5,306 bases of DNA from an uncultured Gemmatimonadota bacterium (lineage in GTDB: Bacteria; Gemmatimonadota; Gemmatimonadetes; Gemmatimonadales; Gemmatimonadaceae): assembly GCA_903894655.1 (NCBI GenBank), contig CAITQY010000001.1, positions 1-5,306 on the forward strand, written 5' to 3'. Shown here in pieces: positions 5,260 through 5,306 of the stretch. Positions within the stretch are counted from its first letter, which is position 1. Each line of letters opens with the position of its first letter. A program made the translations under genes and the position numbers. A model generated the notes under the pieces. That model saw only the letters and a program-made list of their open reading frames with translations, made no database searches and was not told the DNA's origin.

Positions 5260-5306
5260 GCTGCGGAATCCTGACCTCACGAAACGTAAAGCTGTCCACC
5301 TTCCCA

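Larger units (their letters stand above)
5034..5306. other. Gene-free region after the terminator
   Basis: About 270 bases carry no convincing gene on either strand. The 70-codon frame at 4995-5207 runs through the terminator, is rich in Cys, Trp and Arg, and has no family features. Composition is visibly less GC-rich than the operon, especially from 5121 on. Contents are the DnaA-box-like cluster, the AT-rich patch, the possible promoter, and at the extreme right CTGTCCACC (5292-5300, a 6/9 opposite-strand box) followed by TTCCCA, which could be the start of an inverted copy of CTGTGGGAAA cut by the window edge. Confidence 0.6.

Overview
The window is GC-rich bacterial chromosomal DNA, densely packed, with every supported gene on the + strand. 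The gene content is housekeeping: gpsA, a MerR-type regulator, surE, pcm, acyP, apt, a tRNA-Arg and a membrane-anchored TPR protein. I see no phage, insertion-sequence or CRISPR signal. GC-rich coding sequence, weak or absent Shine-Dalgarno motifs at most starts, a lineage-specific disordered protein and a YfgM-like envelope protein suggest a Gram-negative outside the classic model groups. Gemmatimonadota is my best guess; it is inferred from overall gene order and protein style and has not been tested by a search.

Bases 1-3966 look like one long transcription unit. It runs from the 3' end of gpsA (phospholipid precursor synthesis) through a small MerR-type regulator (1-nt gap), surE (44-nt gap), pcm (overlapping surE), a 316-residue low-complexity protein of unknown function (75-nt gap), acyP (TAATG overlap) and apt (27-nt gap). 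SurE and Pcm form a long-known conserved pair linked to nucleotide and protein damage repair. AcyP and Apt are small metabolic enzymes. The unknown protein is wedged between pcm and acyP and coupled to acyP.

Bases 3967-4054 hold two inverted repeats. The larger has 10-bp perfect arms and ends four bases before a tRNA-Arg(CCU) at 4055-4128. After a 154-base spacer with a leader hairpin comes a 221-residue protein with an N-terminal membrane anchor and TPR-like helices, followed by a strong intrinsic terminator at 4998-5033.

The last ~270 bases contain no convincing gene and look different: they are AT-richer and hold same-orientation near-matches to the DnaA box, two copies of CTGTGGGAAA, an 80% AT stretch at 5131-5150 and an extended -10 promoter pointing rightward. 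This is the most interesting part of the window. It is a candidate replication origin or dnaA control region whose gene would lie just past the right edge. One caution is that all genes to its left point toward it, which would be head-on to a leftward fork.
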